DNA of 64,000 bases, from positions 283,246,343 to 283,310,342 of the forward strand of contig NC_090989.1 in the NCBI RefSeq assembly GCF_041146395.1, read 5' to 3'. The notes under the pieces are model-generated. The model was not told the DNA's origin. It saw only the letters and a list, made by a program, of their open reading frames with translations, and made no database searches. This document shows, piece after piece, positions 46,550 through 58,239 of the stretch. The translations under genes were made by a program, and so were the position numbers. Each line of letters begins with the position of its first letter. The stretch's first letter is position 1. Source of the stretch: Eulemur rufifrons. Its lineage: Eukaryota > Chordata > Mammalia > Primates > Lemuridae.

Positions 46550-47960
46550 AGACGGGCTACTCACATCCTGGAGTGCGAGGGGGGCTCATCTCCCTGCGGG
46601 GGCGTTCACCCCAGCACCGGAGCAGCAACCTGGTCCTCGGCCAGGTGAGCGCGAATACCTCCCCGGGGAAGAGGTCAGGCCTCCAAGCCCGCCTTCCGAC
46701 CCCCGGCGCTATTTTTCTGGGATGCCCGGACTTGGGAGCTTGGGGCCTGGGAGCTCTGCGACCCTCCCGGAAGCTCCGCCTGGCGCAGGGCGTGAGCGGC
46801 AGTGCAGAGACCCGCCAGGCCGTCGGCCTTTCTCGAAGGGCAGCGACCGTCCGAGAGCAGGCCGGAGGCTCCCCCGCCGCGGGCCCTCACCTGCGCCTCA
46901 CCTGGGCCGGCGCGCGCCCCGCCGGTGCTCGAGGAACGCGTGCGGAGGCGGGAGCCGGGAGACGCCTCCGGAGACCGCGACCCCCTCCCGGGTCAGGGAC
47001 CAGCCCCTGCGCCAGGCCGACCTGTCCCCGCCCGCCGCGGCGCCCCTTCCCCGGGGACCCCGTGTCGCCGGCCTGCCGCGGCCTGCACGGCGCACCGCCC
47101 CCGGCCCGGCCCCCTCCCGCGTCCGCTCACCTCCGCCTGGCCGGCCCGGCCCCGCCGCCCGCCGCGCCGGCCCCGCCCCGCGTCCCGGGGGAGGAGGCGG
47201 CGGGCCGGGGGCGGGCCGGGAGGCGGTGGGGCCGGCGCGCTCCGCCCTTGGCCCGGGCGCGGGGAGGGGGCCGCGGGGCGTCCGGCCGGGCCCCCGCCTC
47301 CCCGCGCGCCGCCGCCCCGCGCCCCGCGCCCGGGCTGCGCCAAGAGACGCGCGGGAGGGGCGGGGCGGGAGGCGGGGCGACCCCCCCGGGCCACCCCCTC
47401 CCCGCGACCTACCGGGCGCCGGCGGCGGCGGCCGCGCTCCGGAAGCCGTGCCCGGTGGCTGGGCATCATGGGAATGGCACGGCCGAGTTCCGGGGGAGGC
47501 GCGCGGCCCGGCCGGACCCCCGCCCGCGAGAGCGCGCCCACCTGCCGCCGCGCCGCCGAGGGCCCGAGCGCCCGCCCCGGGAGGCGGCCGAGGCTGCGCC
47601 CTGCCCTGCGCGGGCCCGGCCCTGGCCCCGCTCCCCGCTCCCCGCTCCCTGCTCCCCGCTTCCCGCAGCGCGTCTGGCCCGGGCCCCGCGATTTCGCGCC
47701 GCGGCCGGGCCCTCGGGGAGCAGCGGGTCCCCGGGGCTGGGAAGCTGGCCCGCGGGGGCGTGGCCGTGGGAAAGCGCTCGCAGGGCCGCGGGGCCAGGAC
47801 GCGCCGCGCCGCCGAGGTGGAGCTCCTTGCCTGCAGCGGGCGCGGAGCTCGGGTGGAACCGGGCCTGCCCGCGCCCCTGAGAGTCCCCCCGAGTCCCCAC
47901 GCTCACGTGCCGCCCCGGCCTTAGCGGCCTTTGGCTCCGGATTTGTTGATGCAAATGTGT
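46550..47960 (-). promoter_or_regulatory. PPP1R26: CpG island, probable PPP1R26 promoter
   Basis: Very dense CpG and long G/C runs with no TATA box. On the minus strand, donor-like sites follow: GCGCCCG|GTAGGT near 47,408 and tandem CAG|GTGAGG sites near 46,887 and 46,900. These are candidates for the 3' ends of the PPP1R26 first exon. Long open frames on both strands here are a by-product of base composition. A plus-strand donor (CCAG|GTGAGC, 46,645) leaves room for an antisense transcript. Promoter assignment is inferred from position. Confidence 0.7.
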
Positions 47961-47964
47961 GTCT

Positions 47965-48595
47965 GAGCTCCCTGCCTCATCCAAACTCAGAGCCAAGGGT
48001 CCTGGGGCTGAGAGTGGCGGTCGAGCGGCAGGGCCACATGGGAAGCATGCCCATGGGCCCGGAGGCTGGGGGAACGCGGGTGAACAGGTGGGGGGGAGGG
48101 GTACTGTTTTCTAGGAACGTGCCCTGGGCCGTAGGTCAGGTTCTGTTTCTGTCTCTGCTGTTCACTGACCTTGGAAATCTTTCCAGTTTTTTGTTTTGTT
48201 TTGTTTTTGTTTTTAACAGTGGAGAGAGATGTGCCCAAGGCTGGTGGCATCCCAGGTGCTGCTCAGGATGCTGCGACTGGCAGTGAACAAGCCAGACATA
48301 TCCCTGCCCCCCCTCGCCCACTGTGGCAGGGGCTGACCGCAGGCAGGACTCGGACCTGTGTTGTTGGCCTCTTGGTTTTCTGATGCGGGGTGTCTGCTGA
48401 GGAACTGGGGGCTGGTTTCCTGTCTAGAAAGTGTCAGAGCCTTGACAGGGTCAAAAACTGAGACTTCCTTTTTCTCCAGAGGGGAAGGGGGATGTTTATT
48501 TCCAGTCTTACCAGCCTGGGGAATTTGGGGGCCAACTTTGGGGTCAAGAAACCCATTAAAACATTATTTTAATGCCTTGGTTTTTTTCCAATAAA
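47965..48595. other. Intergenic upstream of PPP1R26, no gene recognised
   Basis: Includes a (TTTTG)n stretch near 48,190. The plus-strand frames across 46.8-48.3 kb run out of the CpG island and lack family support. Confidence 0.4.
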
Positions 48596-48599
48596 CTTT

Positions 48600-49340
48600 T
48601 TTTTTCCTCATTATAAAGTAATACCCTTTCATTACCAAAATTTGGGGAAAATGATCTAATTAATAATGTAATCTCCCAGAGATATGACTATTAACATTTT
48701 GGCATGTTTCTTCACGGTTTTTAAAGCAGTGGTGTGGCGAACCTCTTTGGTGCTGTGTCCTTGGAGCTGCTCTGAGCATTTATTTCCTTAGGCTCAAGAT
48801 CCCGACAGGAGAGTGTGGGGCCAAAGACCGTGACGCCTTTTGCCAAGATGCCCCCAGAACCGTGGGGCCAATTTGCTGTCCTGCGCTGGCGGGTGAGTGT
48901 GTCTGTTTTCCGGACAGCTGTGGTGGTGTCAGGCCATTTTGTCTTTGGCAATCTGATAGGTAAAGCAAGCCTTTTCATCACTTCAGTTTTAATTTCTTTG
49001 ACTACTGGCGATGTTGACCACAGTGTTATGATTGGCCATTTGGAAAATTGCCTGTATGGGTTCTTTGCCTGTTTTTTATTTTTCTATTGGGCTGTGTGTC
49101 TTTTCCCTGGATTCTAAGAGCTTTTTATATGAAGGTATTTAGCCCGTCTCTGCCATATACTCGTGTACATTGCATTTATTTTCCCCAGCTTGTCATTTTT
49201 CTTTTGATTTTGGATTTAGTTTTTTATTTGTTTTCTACACACAAGTTTTAAATTCTTCCGTAGCTAAATCTGTCAGCTTTTCTTTTATGATTTCTGGCTT
49301 TGGGGTAAGGCCTGGGACAGCTTCTACCACTCTGAGATTT
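48600..49340 (-). mobile_element. Antisense L1 fragment (ORF2 end / 3' region)
   Basis: The plus strand reads the complement of the L1 ORF2 end: 'tttaatttctttgactactggcgatgttgac', 'attggccatttgg', 'gggttctttgcctgttttttatttttctattgggctg' and 'taagagctttttata'. Bases 48,600-48,720 look like another old-repeat flank ('ataatgtaatctccc...attaacattttggca'). Degraded. Confidence 0.65.
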
Positions 49341-49344
49341 CATA

Positions 49345-50525
49345 AGCATTCACCAGTTTAATGCCTGAATTTCAAAATCAGGTGAACCATCGGAGCCATG
49401 GAGGAATGTGACCTAAGGCTTTCTGTGGGATTCTGAGGCCAGTGTGCGTGGCGGGTAATAAACAGTTTCTCAAAAGGGAGAGCACTTTCTTTAGTTCTTT
49501 TTGAAGCTATTGACCTTCAGATGTTGGTTGTTTGATTTTTTTTTTTTTTTTTTAACTTTTAGGAGGCCTCACTTGCACCTTGTGAGGTCTTCCTTCGAGG
49601 AACAGGAAGAGGCATCTGTCTTTGTCAGAGCTCTCTGGTCATGAGCTGGCTTTGGCGTTGGGGACTCCCCTCTGGTCGGGCTCCTAACCGTGCAGTTTCC
49701 GTGTCTCCCAGGATGGGCCCCCCAGGTTACCGTCCATCTGTCTTTACAGTAGACTCCTCTGCCACAGAGGAAGAGGGGGCTCCTAGCATCTTTCCACTCA
49801 GCCTGGGGCTGATGCTCCCAGGATGACAGTTGGTCACTCTGCTGTCTCTGGGTGGGAGGGCGGTGGGGACAGGGACAAGGGCAGTCGGCTTGGCATCTTA
49901 CATTAGGGGCTCTGGGTCCCGTGCGGCCATTGCTCCCCTCTGGGCCTCTGTGTGGTCCCCTGTAAAGGGCACAGAGAATCTGCTGGGACCTCCTCGTGGT
50001 CCCTGTCCATGTGGAGTGGAGAGACTTCCGGGGAGAGGCGGCTGACGGCCTGCTGGAGGCCACCGTCTGTGCTAATGAGAAAGCAAGAGGTCCCTCTGTT
50101 CCTATTTTCCTTTCCAGAATGAACGACACTCTCATAATTAAAGAAACTCAAATGAAAGAAGGCACCATTTTCCCCCACACATGAGGAAGCTTGACAGTCC
50201 TGTGCAGGCACCCCAGACCCCTTTGGCGGGAGGGCACTCGGTGCCCCCTCTGGGAGGCCATCCCTGCTGTGTCTGTTAAATGTAAATGTAGGTAACATTT
50301 GTGCAGTGACAACACTTAGGAATTTGTCCTCACGTTATGCTCGTGCATTTGTCCAGGCACACTTTTAAAAAGCTGAGTGGGAGGGTGGCAGAATGACCGA
50401 CCGCTTGGCAGAACGCAGGCACAGGTGCCAGGGGGCGTGTGGTCACTGCGGGGGAGTGGCCTGAGAGAAGGCGGGCAGGGGATAGGGGACGTTTTGTTGT
50501 TTGTGTTGTCTTCCTTTGTACCATT
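49345..50525. other. Intergenic, no gene recognised
   Basis: T18 run at 49,535, then GC-rich sequence. The 188-codon minus frame at 49,569-50,135 has no domain or splice support. Confidence 0.35.
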
Positions 50526-50528
50526 GAG

Positions 50529-50799
50529 TTTTTTTTTTTGAGACAAGGTCTTGCTCTGTTTCCCAGGCTAGAGTGCAGTGATGTCATCATGGGTCACAGC
50601 CTCAAACTCCTAGGCTCAGGCTATCCTCCTGCCTCAGCCTCCCGAGTAGCTGGGACTACAGGCTAACTTTTTAATATTTTGTAGACATGGGCTGTCGCTG
50701 TGTTGCCTAGGCTGGTCGCCAATTCCTGGGCTCAAGCGATCCTCCCACCTTGGTCTCCCAAAGAGCCAGGATTGCAGGCATCAGCCACTGTGCCCAGCT
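50529..50799 (-). mobile_element. Dimeric Alu SINE
   Basis: Full two-arm Alu in antisense: poly(T), 'gagacaaggtcttgctctg', 'cctcccgagtagctgggactac', the second arm, and the terminal 'agccactgtgcccagc'. No clear target-site duplication was found by eye. Confidence 0.9.
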
Positions 50800-53700
50800 T
50801 ACAGTGTTTAAATTTTTTAATCACAGGCTTTACTCTCATATATACATAAGTCAACTCATAAAAAATATTTAACAGGCATGCGTGAATATTCGTGAATGCA
50901 AATGCAGTCGTAGACACACTCACCTGTGTGTGGGTGAGAGACCACCACAGATGGGGAGCTGGCGCCCCTTCACCCGCAGCCCAGAAAGGGAGACAGCCCG
51001 CTCTGTGCAGGTCCAGGGAACTCACTGATTCAATCTTTGGAAATTCTGTTTCTGCAAAACAATTTTTCAAACCTTTTACCTCAGAAATGACTTCTTTGAA
51101 TGGCCTTATTCAGTTTCATTTCTTGAGTGTTAGGTTCTTAGAATTTTCCTGGCATGAATTTTACCCAATTTATTACTTACAATTTCAGGGGACAACTTGA
51201 CTTTATGGTGATCTATTTATAAGGTGGCATTTTAAGCTAGAGCAGAAAATAAGCCTCCTGAGACAGAATTATTCAGGAGGGCCCAGTGTGCATCATAAAC
51301 GGAAAACGAGGACACATCACCTCAGATTTATTCAAGAAAGAGCAGGATACTTTCCAATTCAGGATCTGAGAGAAAAATGATTTTCTCTCTCTGATTCTTT
51401 GCAGAAAATAAGTTGGGCAAAGGCCGTTGTTCTTATTGGACGTTTTTCCTGAGTTTGCTCCTGTCCTCAAACAGGAGGGCCTGGTGGAACCTGGGTGTAA
51501 GGGGACTTGGGGAACACCTCAGGGGAGGCTGGGACCAGTGGAGCAGGACGGCTGGTCCCCTCTTCAAAGGCAGGAATAACAGAGAGAGAAAAGGCAAAAG
51601 CAGCAACGACCAGAGGAGGTGAGACGAGGAGGTGAGATGTCCCAGACGCAGATGGCCTCTGAGACCTGATCCCCTCCTCACAGACCTGAGGAGAGGCGGG
51701 TGGGGCTTGGGCACCCTTGGGACAGGACTGGGCAGGGGCAGCTGGGCTGTCATGTGGTCGTAGCGGCGGCCTCAGCTAACCCCTGGGGGGCTCTGGAGCA
51801 GGGGCGGCCCCTCAGATGGCCCCGTTGAGGAGAGGGGCTGGGCCTTTACACCCCTGCACCGCTGCTGGGCATGGGCTGCCCCTGGGGGGAGGTGACCTTG
51901 GCCCAGGAGTGTCCTTTGGGCCGGGGCAGGGATCTCAGCTGTGTGCTGGCAGCAGGCTGCACTCCTGGCGGAGGGGACCACCAAGCGTCCCTGCTTTGAG
52001 GGAGGCCGGGGCAGCTGCCCTGTGTCCACCACAAACCATCCGGGACTCTTGCGTTTGAAGCAGCTCCTGGAATCTTTTACTTCAGAAACTGGCAGGAGCT
52101 CGCTGCCTCCGTACTTTAGTTAACTTGTTAAATCTTCTTAAGAAATTTTATCCAAACTGTATTGGGTAGAAGGGGCTGCTGAAAATGTGTCAGAAGTCAT
52201 AAGACTTTAAGACTTAGCTATAAAAATCTGAAGTAGAATTTTAACAATCAGGATTAAGATGATGGCCAACGTGAAGGAGGAAATAGATTCTGGCAAAACT
52301 TCCCACGGGGAAGTTTCCACACTCTCGGTAAAGGAATGTGGCTCGGAGCGAAAACGAGAAAGTTCACACTTTTCTTGGGTCTCAAAAATTTCCCCTAGAT
52401 CCATGGAAATTATTCTATTTCAGTTAGCATTTGGCAGAAAGAAGAGGGAAGCTAATGCACATTCTCTGAATTTTGGAAAAGCAATATAGGACATTTTATA
52501 TTTTTGTATCACAGTCTGCGGATGTCCTGAATCACCTTATTCTGAGAAGCGGGGAGGTAGAGGGCATCTCAAAGCCTGGTGGAGATTTACAGTATTTTGT
52601 GCAGCCATTCGCGTGGCGCCATTAGAGAAAAGCAGGGATGCGCCGAGGGCTGGACCTCCGCGCCCTCAAAGGCCGCCTCGGGGTGAAGGCGGGGAAGAAT
52701 GACCCCCGGAGCCGGCCCACCGAGTGTCCAGGCCCGTCTGCACTCCGGAAGGCGCAGTCTCACCTCGAACCGAGGCGACCCTCGGAGGTGCTCCCCACCA
52801 CAGCCCCACGGTATTGCCCCGGGACGAGCCCGGGCACAGTGTCTGCCCACTTTCCTCTCAGCCGTGTCACGAACGGGCAGATGGGAAAGGAGGTGGCGAG
52901 GTCTGCTGCCCCTGTTCCCGGCACCCTGAGAGCTTGGAGGCCAGGGCCACACGGGGGAGGGAGGGAGGTGGCACGGAGCTTTTGTGTGTGGCCAGCACCA
53001 CACTGCACCTTAGGGCCGGCTCCCTTTGCCACGCTCAGCGACCCTCGGGGGTCTGTCTGCTGACGTGGGGTCCGGTGTGGGGGGAGACCCCTTCCTATGG
53101 CAGCTCGCCTGGCCAAGTGCGGGGACAGCCAGAAACCGAGGGTGAGGGAGTAACCGGGGGAGTAGGAGCCTGAGGAGGGGGTGGGTTTGTTTTTTCCTCC
53201 CTTGAATCAGAAAGTCAGAGGCAGCTTTCCCCTGGGAGTTTGGCTTTTAATTTTCCTCTTTTAGAGGTTTTGATCAGCGTGTTTTGTTTCACTCCCTGGA
53301 GTGTGACCCGTGAGTGTGCCTGGCCTTCAGGCCTGGGCAGTACGGTGTGGTTGCTCACATGCCGACCTGCCCCGACCGCAGGGTGCAGGGCAAAACCCAG
53401 GGTGAGCTGCCCCTGCCAGGCCCCGTGGAGATGGCGTGTGCCTGGGAAGGGCTGGTGTGGGGCCCGGAGGCGAAACCCTTGGAGACAAAGCCCCTAACCC
53501 TAACCCTAATCCTCTGCTCGTTTCCGTAGCAGCAACTGTAGAACTTAACATCTACATTCCTAGCCTAAGGCCAGCGGTTTGCTCAGTCAGGCTACTGAAA
53601 GGCAGAGGGAGGTTGACAGTAAGATGAATGTAAACCCGACACATGGCTCTTTTCTTAGCGCCGTGGAAGCCGGGTTAAAGAACTTTGACTCCTGAGGTTT

Positions 53701-54150
53701 TATCCAAGTAACTGAGCTGGGTGACCAGCCATCTGGTTAACAGTTGGACAGAGGTGACCTTTCCCTGTGCTCGTGTAATCCTCTCACAGACAGCCTGAGA
53801 ATGCTCTGGATCACTTCCACGACGCACCAGCACAGTAGGGACTTTGTGTTTTCTGGTCTGCTCGGCATGCAAGGGGACATTCAGGGAAATGAGTGTTAGG
53901 ACAGCAGACAGGCTCAGGGGCGGATCCTCTGGGTGGGGGGAAAGAGGGCAGCAGCTGGTCAGGCCTTGGGAGGGGTCCCAGGCCACTGCTGTTATCTGCA
54001 GCCTCTGTCACCAAGGATAAGAAAGGACCGGAGTGCAGTACAAACTCTGTGCCAAGCAGGCACCCCTGCTCTTAAAAACTGTAGCAGAACATGCTGGCAC
54101 GATTGCGGTCTCCATGGCGACAGGGCCATGGCCAGGCATGGTGAGGGTCG
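50800..54150. other. Intergenic, no gene recognised
   Basis: A mix of AT-rich (51.0-51.4, 52.1-52.5 kb) and GC-rich (52.6-53.2 kb) sequence. The GC-rich block carries overlapping frames on both strands (for example 52,638-53,063) with no recognisable product. A short telomere-like repeat at 53.49 kb is listed separately. Confidence 0.35.
53491..53512 (+). repeat. Short interstitial telomere-like repeat
   Basis: Three CCCTAA units and a degenerate fourth (ccctaaccctaaccctaatc). It sits in unique GC-rich sequence without a neighbouring SINE or LINE tail. Confidence 0.8.
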
Positions 54151-54317
54151 CAGTGAACACTGTCAAGGGAAAAAAGCCAAACTCTGTAAAATAATTTTAA
54201 AGAGATTTATTCTGAGCCAGATTTGAGGACCATGACCCGGAGCCATGCCCAAGAGGCCTTGAGCAAGTGGACTTGCTGTGGCTGGGTTAGTTTGTTTTTA
54301 TACATTTCAGGGAGACA

Positions 54318-54352
54318 GGGGTTACAGGTAACAGGTTACAGGTTACAGTCAT
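54318..54352 (+). repeat. Small tandem repeat inside the LTR
   Basis: 'ttacaggtaacaggttacaggttacag' holds four copies of an ACAGGTTA-like unit. Confidence 0.7.
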
Positions 54353-54391
54353 ACATTGGTTTAGCCCAAAAAGGTGGGCCATCTCGAAGCC

Positions 54392-54424
54392 CGGGGGGGG
54401 GGGGGGCGGGGGGGGGAGGGGCGG
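54392..54424 (+). repeat. G-run, quadruplex-prone
   Basis: A run of about 14 G, then C, 8 G, A, 4 G and further G's within 33 bases, inside the LTR. Assembly length error is possible in such a run. Confidence 0.8.
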
Positions 54425-54779
54425 TGCTTACAGGTTATAGGTGGGTTTAAAGATTCTTTGGCTTGTAGTTGGTTAAAGACCTGAAGCTTTGTCTAAAGGC
54501 TTGGAATGTTTTGACATAGTTGCTGTTTATCGGAGTTAAGCCACCAAACATAGATTTGTCGTGTAAATTGAGGGCCTGTAGGTTTGTTTTGCATACCCTT
54601 AGGCTTGTTAATGGGTTACAAAGAATGTCCCCAAGAAGGGAGGGGGGCATGATGAGGCATATCTGACCTCCCTCCTCCTGGCAGACAATTTAGTTTTAAG
54701 ATATTCCTTTGGCCACGAGGGGGTCCATTCAGTCAGCCGATGTGGGGTGAGCCTTAAAATTTTATTTTAGTTCACAATG

Positions 54780-55302
54780 CGGACAACCTCCCTGTGTCCC
54801 TGGCCTACGGAAGAAGAGGCAACTCTACCCGAAATCTTGAAGGAGAGACCGAGGGCATTTAACGGTGATGCCAAAGAGAGAAAGTACGTTTTACAACTGG
54901 TTTCTGCTCTGAGAATTTTCCCTGATATCTTTGGCTGAGCCACTGGAAAAGAACAAAGTGCTGTTTAAAATCTTACACTTAGGACCTGGAGAAAAAAGAA
55001 GTCTCTTTGTGAGTCTGCTAGATCTTCTTAAGACCCCAAAGCTGGTCTTGATATCTGGGCTGCAGAGAGAGTAACTTTAAGCGTTGTCTGAAGACTGTGG
55101 GGAGGGGGGGGCTCTAGCGTGGAACCAAGAACAGGGTATTTGTGATTGAAATGGGTGGGGCATGTGTTGTAAAAATTCCCCCAAAGAATCCAGCCAGAAC
55201 TGACTGGAAAAGCCAGGCCTTGGTCCTTCAGGCTCCTCTCAGGGAGATGACACCCTGTGCAAACAAAGTCGAGGATTCAGCCCAAGGTCAAGGGAGAGCA
55301 GT
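54780..55302. other. Intergenic, no gene recognised
   Basis: Directly beside the LTR; may contain further repeat sequence, but none was recognised. Confidence 0.3.
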
Positions 55303-55685
55303 GAAACCTTAGCATGGGCCGGGTGCAGTGGTCAAGCCTGGAATCCAGCACTCTGGGAGGTGGAGGTGGGAGGATCACTCAAGGTGAGGAGTTCTAGACC
55401 AGCCTGAGCAAGAGTGAGACCCTGTCTCTACTAAAAATAGAAAGAAATTAGCAGGACTACTAAAAATATATACAAAAAATTAGCCGGGCGTGGTGGCGCA
55501 TGCCTGTAGTCCCAACTACTCGGGAGGCTGAGGCAGGAGGATTGCTTGAGCCCAGGAGTTTGAGGTTGCTGTGAGTGAGGCTGACGCCACAGCACTCTAG
55601 CCCGGGCAATAGAGTGAGACTCTGTCTCAAGAAAATAAATAAATAAATAAAAAATAAAATAAAATAAAAAAGAACCCTTAGCGTG
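55303..55685 (+). mobile_element. Dimeric Alu, lemuriform-like, with target-site duplication
   Basis: The element spans about 55,317-55,671 (ggccgggtgcagtgg .. actctgtctcaag) with an A/T-rich (AAAT)n tail. The flanks GAAACCTTAGCATG (55,303-55,316) and GAACCCTTAGCGTG (55,672-55,685) are a 14-base target duplication with two mismatches. The right arm 'gtgaggctgacgccacagcac' is the wording that suggests a strepsirrhine host. The linker region around 55,435-55,480 contains a partial repeat of 'ctactaaaaata'. Confidence 0.92.
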
Positions 55686-55689
55686 AGCA

Positions 55690-58070
55690 AAAGCACTGCG
55701 CCATCCCTGAACACTCCCAACATTGCTCCAGAGCCGTCTGAGAACCAACCCCACAGGGTCACCGAGTTGGGCAGAGGAAGCGGCGTGGGCTGCAGAGGAC
55801 CCCACCTGGCCCTTAAGGCTGACAGACCTGAAGAGTGAACACTTACAGGGGGCAGGGACCAGCTATTCCACCCAGAACCCCTTAAGTAAGCAGAGGAAAA
55901 CAGGCCTGCTCTTCAAAAGGGAGAAGGAAACTTCTCGGGGACTGTCCAAGCACTGATGCCTGTTCCTGGGCTGGAGAGAAGACAGAGCTGTGTCTTGGGC
56001 TGCCTGTCCCTGGGGACCCAGAGGCCCTGGGCTCTAGCCAGGCTGATAGCAGAGCCAGCTCCATTCACGATGTCCTGCCCCAGACCCAGGACTCTTAGCC
56101 TGCCTTAGTAAAAACTGTAAAAATTTCATAAATATACTGTGGTCTCTATCCTGACATGACCTAGTTTTCCTGCCGCTGGTATCGAGACTCAGTTGAAGGC
56201 CTCAAGTGGACAGAATAACATGGCACCCGAGGCCTTGGTTTGGGGAAAGGTTGAAGCATCGGGGTCCTCTGTCCCGGAGCTGGTGCTCCCGCGACAGGCG
56301 CCGGCTAAGGGCTCCTCTGGCCTCCTTCCTTCTCTGGAGAGGCAGGCTGTGATGCCCTCCTGCTGGCCACTGAAAAATAAAATAAATAAAAATTAACGAG
56401 TAAATCTTGAAGAGGTTCCCCCCATGCCAGAGGTGGGACAGCTTGAGCTTCGGTGAGGATAGTAATTGCAGTCCACGGAAACCCACGGATACATTTAAGT
56501 CTATGAGTTCACTGTGATTTAAAAGAAAAAAAAAAAAATCCCTGAAACAAAGTGATCACTTTCGGAGGCTAACAGAAACGTCGACCTAAAGGAAGAAGCT
56601 GCGGCAACGTTAATGCAGAGAGATTATTTGGACCAAGGCTGAGGACAAGCACAGCTGCTGCTCCGAGCAGTTAAAGGCAGATTTTTAAGGACGAGATGGG
56701 GAGGTTTAGCAAGGCGGTCTCGGCCCGTTCATGTAGAAATACCGTGAGTTAAGAGGAACAAGCTGAGGGATAATTGGCTAAATTCCATAGCGCTTCTTGG
56801 AATCATCATTATCCGTTTGCGATTAATGGTAGAAAACAGATCAGTGGTTGTTTAGAGCTGGCGGTGGGAGGAGGGTAAGGAGGGGATTGATTACAGAGCA
56901 GCAGGTCTGAAGTTTTGGGGGGATGGGAGTGTTCCAATCTCCATTATGAGAAGGTCACCTGCAGTCCACAGTACGAGGTGCGTTGTGTCTTCTCCTTGCC
57001 CTTGGTGTGTGTCCCCCCATCCCAGGTTGCCTGAACCAGGACCTTTGAGACCCTCCCCCATGAAGCCCGGTAGACCATCCAACCCAGAGGGACCTTGCTT
57101 CCTGTCCTTTTGTGACCTTCAGAAACCACAAACTCTAGGCTTTCCTGGGCAGTCCTGACCTCTTGGATTAGGCCATTCTTGCGCTGTAGGACACGAGTCC
57201 CTAGAAGCATCCCAGAACATTAGGTCCAAGTGCCCATGCTCTTAGACGTATTGTTCAGAGAGCACCACCCCTAGAATATGCCAGTGGGAGGGGCAGGGCC
57301 CATCTAGCCATCCTGTGCAGATGAAAAAACAGGCTCAGGAAGAAGAGATCCAGCCGGTCCCCAAGCCCAGGTGGCTGTTTCTCTCGGCTTCTGTCTCACG
57401 TGTTCCTCTCCAGCACCTGCCATGCCAGGCAGGCCCTGCCCGGTGCTGACGATGGCAAGTCAGCGAGACCCAGCCTGGCCCACTGGAGTTCTCTGTCCTG
57501 GGGGAGCCGGGCCAGGAAGCAGGAAGAGCCCAGGGAGAAGCAGCCGGCAGGCGAGGAGGCTTCCTGGCCCCAACCTGGAGGAGACTCCCTCTCCCTGCCA
57601 GACAGTAAAGTAAATTAATTGGTTCTTTTTACAAGGCTCGGGGAGACTGGGACTCCAGGAGACAGATGGTGCTTAAAAGGGCTTTTCAGCAGAGTCTCTT
57701 TCATTCCTATTCCAGAAAGTACCAAGTGATAATCGGATATTAGCCGTGCTGGCTTCTCAGCTCTCCACTGAGGAACTTTCTTCTTTAAACCGTTCTGAAA
57801 GCCCCAGACCCTGAGCTCTCCCCACCGCCTTCTCTCCCATGACATCTTAGAGACGTGGACAAGAGAGACTCACGCATGAGCAGCACACAAGCTGGTGACT
57901 ACGTCCCCCTCGTCTGATAGAAATACTGAGAAGTGGCAAGTGGTGGCATTTCTTACATTGCCGAGAAAGATGTGAACATTCTGAGGACATTCCAGGCTTC
58001 CATAGCCCTGCTGGGGTTGTCATGGATGATCTCTCGGGGACGGTGGCTCAGCCTTTCTGAAGGAACCACG
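55690..58070. other. Intergenic, no gene recognised
   Basis: Mixed composition and no supported exon. A possible MIR lies near 57,300-57,350 ('gatgaaaaaacaggctcagg'). Confidence 0.35.
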
Positions 58071-58077
58071 TTCTCCC

Positions 58078-58235
58078 TGTGGAGGTGCCTCCATCCCACC
58101 CTGTGCCCAGTCCCCACTGTGCACCCTGTCCCCACCTTGCACCCTGTCCCCACCTGTACCCAGTCTCCACCCGGCTCCCAATCTCCACCCCGCTCCCAGT
58201 CCCCACCTCACACTACATCCCCACCCTGCACAGCA
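58078..58235. repeat. C-rich minisatellite
   Basis: Eight or nine imperfect copies of a 16-20 base unit of the form 'caccctgtccccacct' / 'ctcccagtccccacc'. The plus strand is C-rich, so the minus strand is G-rich. Confidence 0.75.
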
Positions 58236-58239
58236 AGGC

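Larger units (their letters stand above)
54155..54776 (-). mobile_element. Probable solo LTR (ERV1-type)
   Basis: Read on the minus strand, the element opens TGTGAACTAAAAT and carries 'aatgtataaaaacaaac' as a TATA-like block. About 95 bases later it has AATAAA (TTTATT at about 54,209 on the plus strand), and it ends near 'ttcccttgacagtgttca'. The ends form a short inverted repeat TGAAC/GTTCA. No internal viral genes lie beside it, so it would be a solo LTR. The family was not named with confidence, and no clean target duplication was seen. Confidence 0.55.

Noticed and set aside
46230..48286. Three long plus-strand open frames of 435-564 codons across the CpG island
   Set aside because: All three plus frames are open at once, as are minus frames, because the region is extremely GC-rich. 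The products are Pro/Arg/Gly/Ala low-complexity with no domain and no splice structure.
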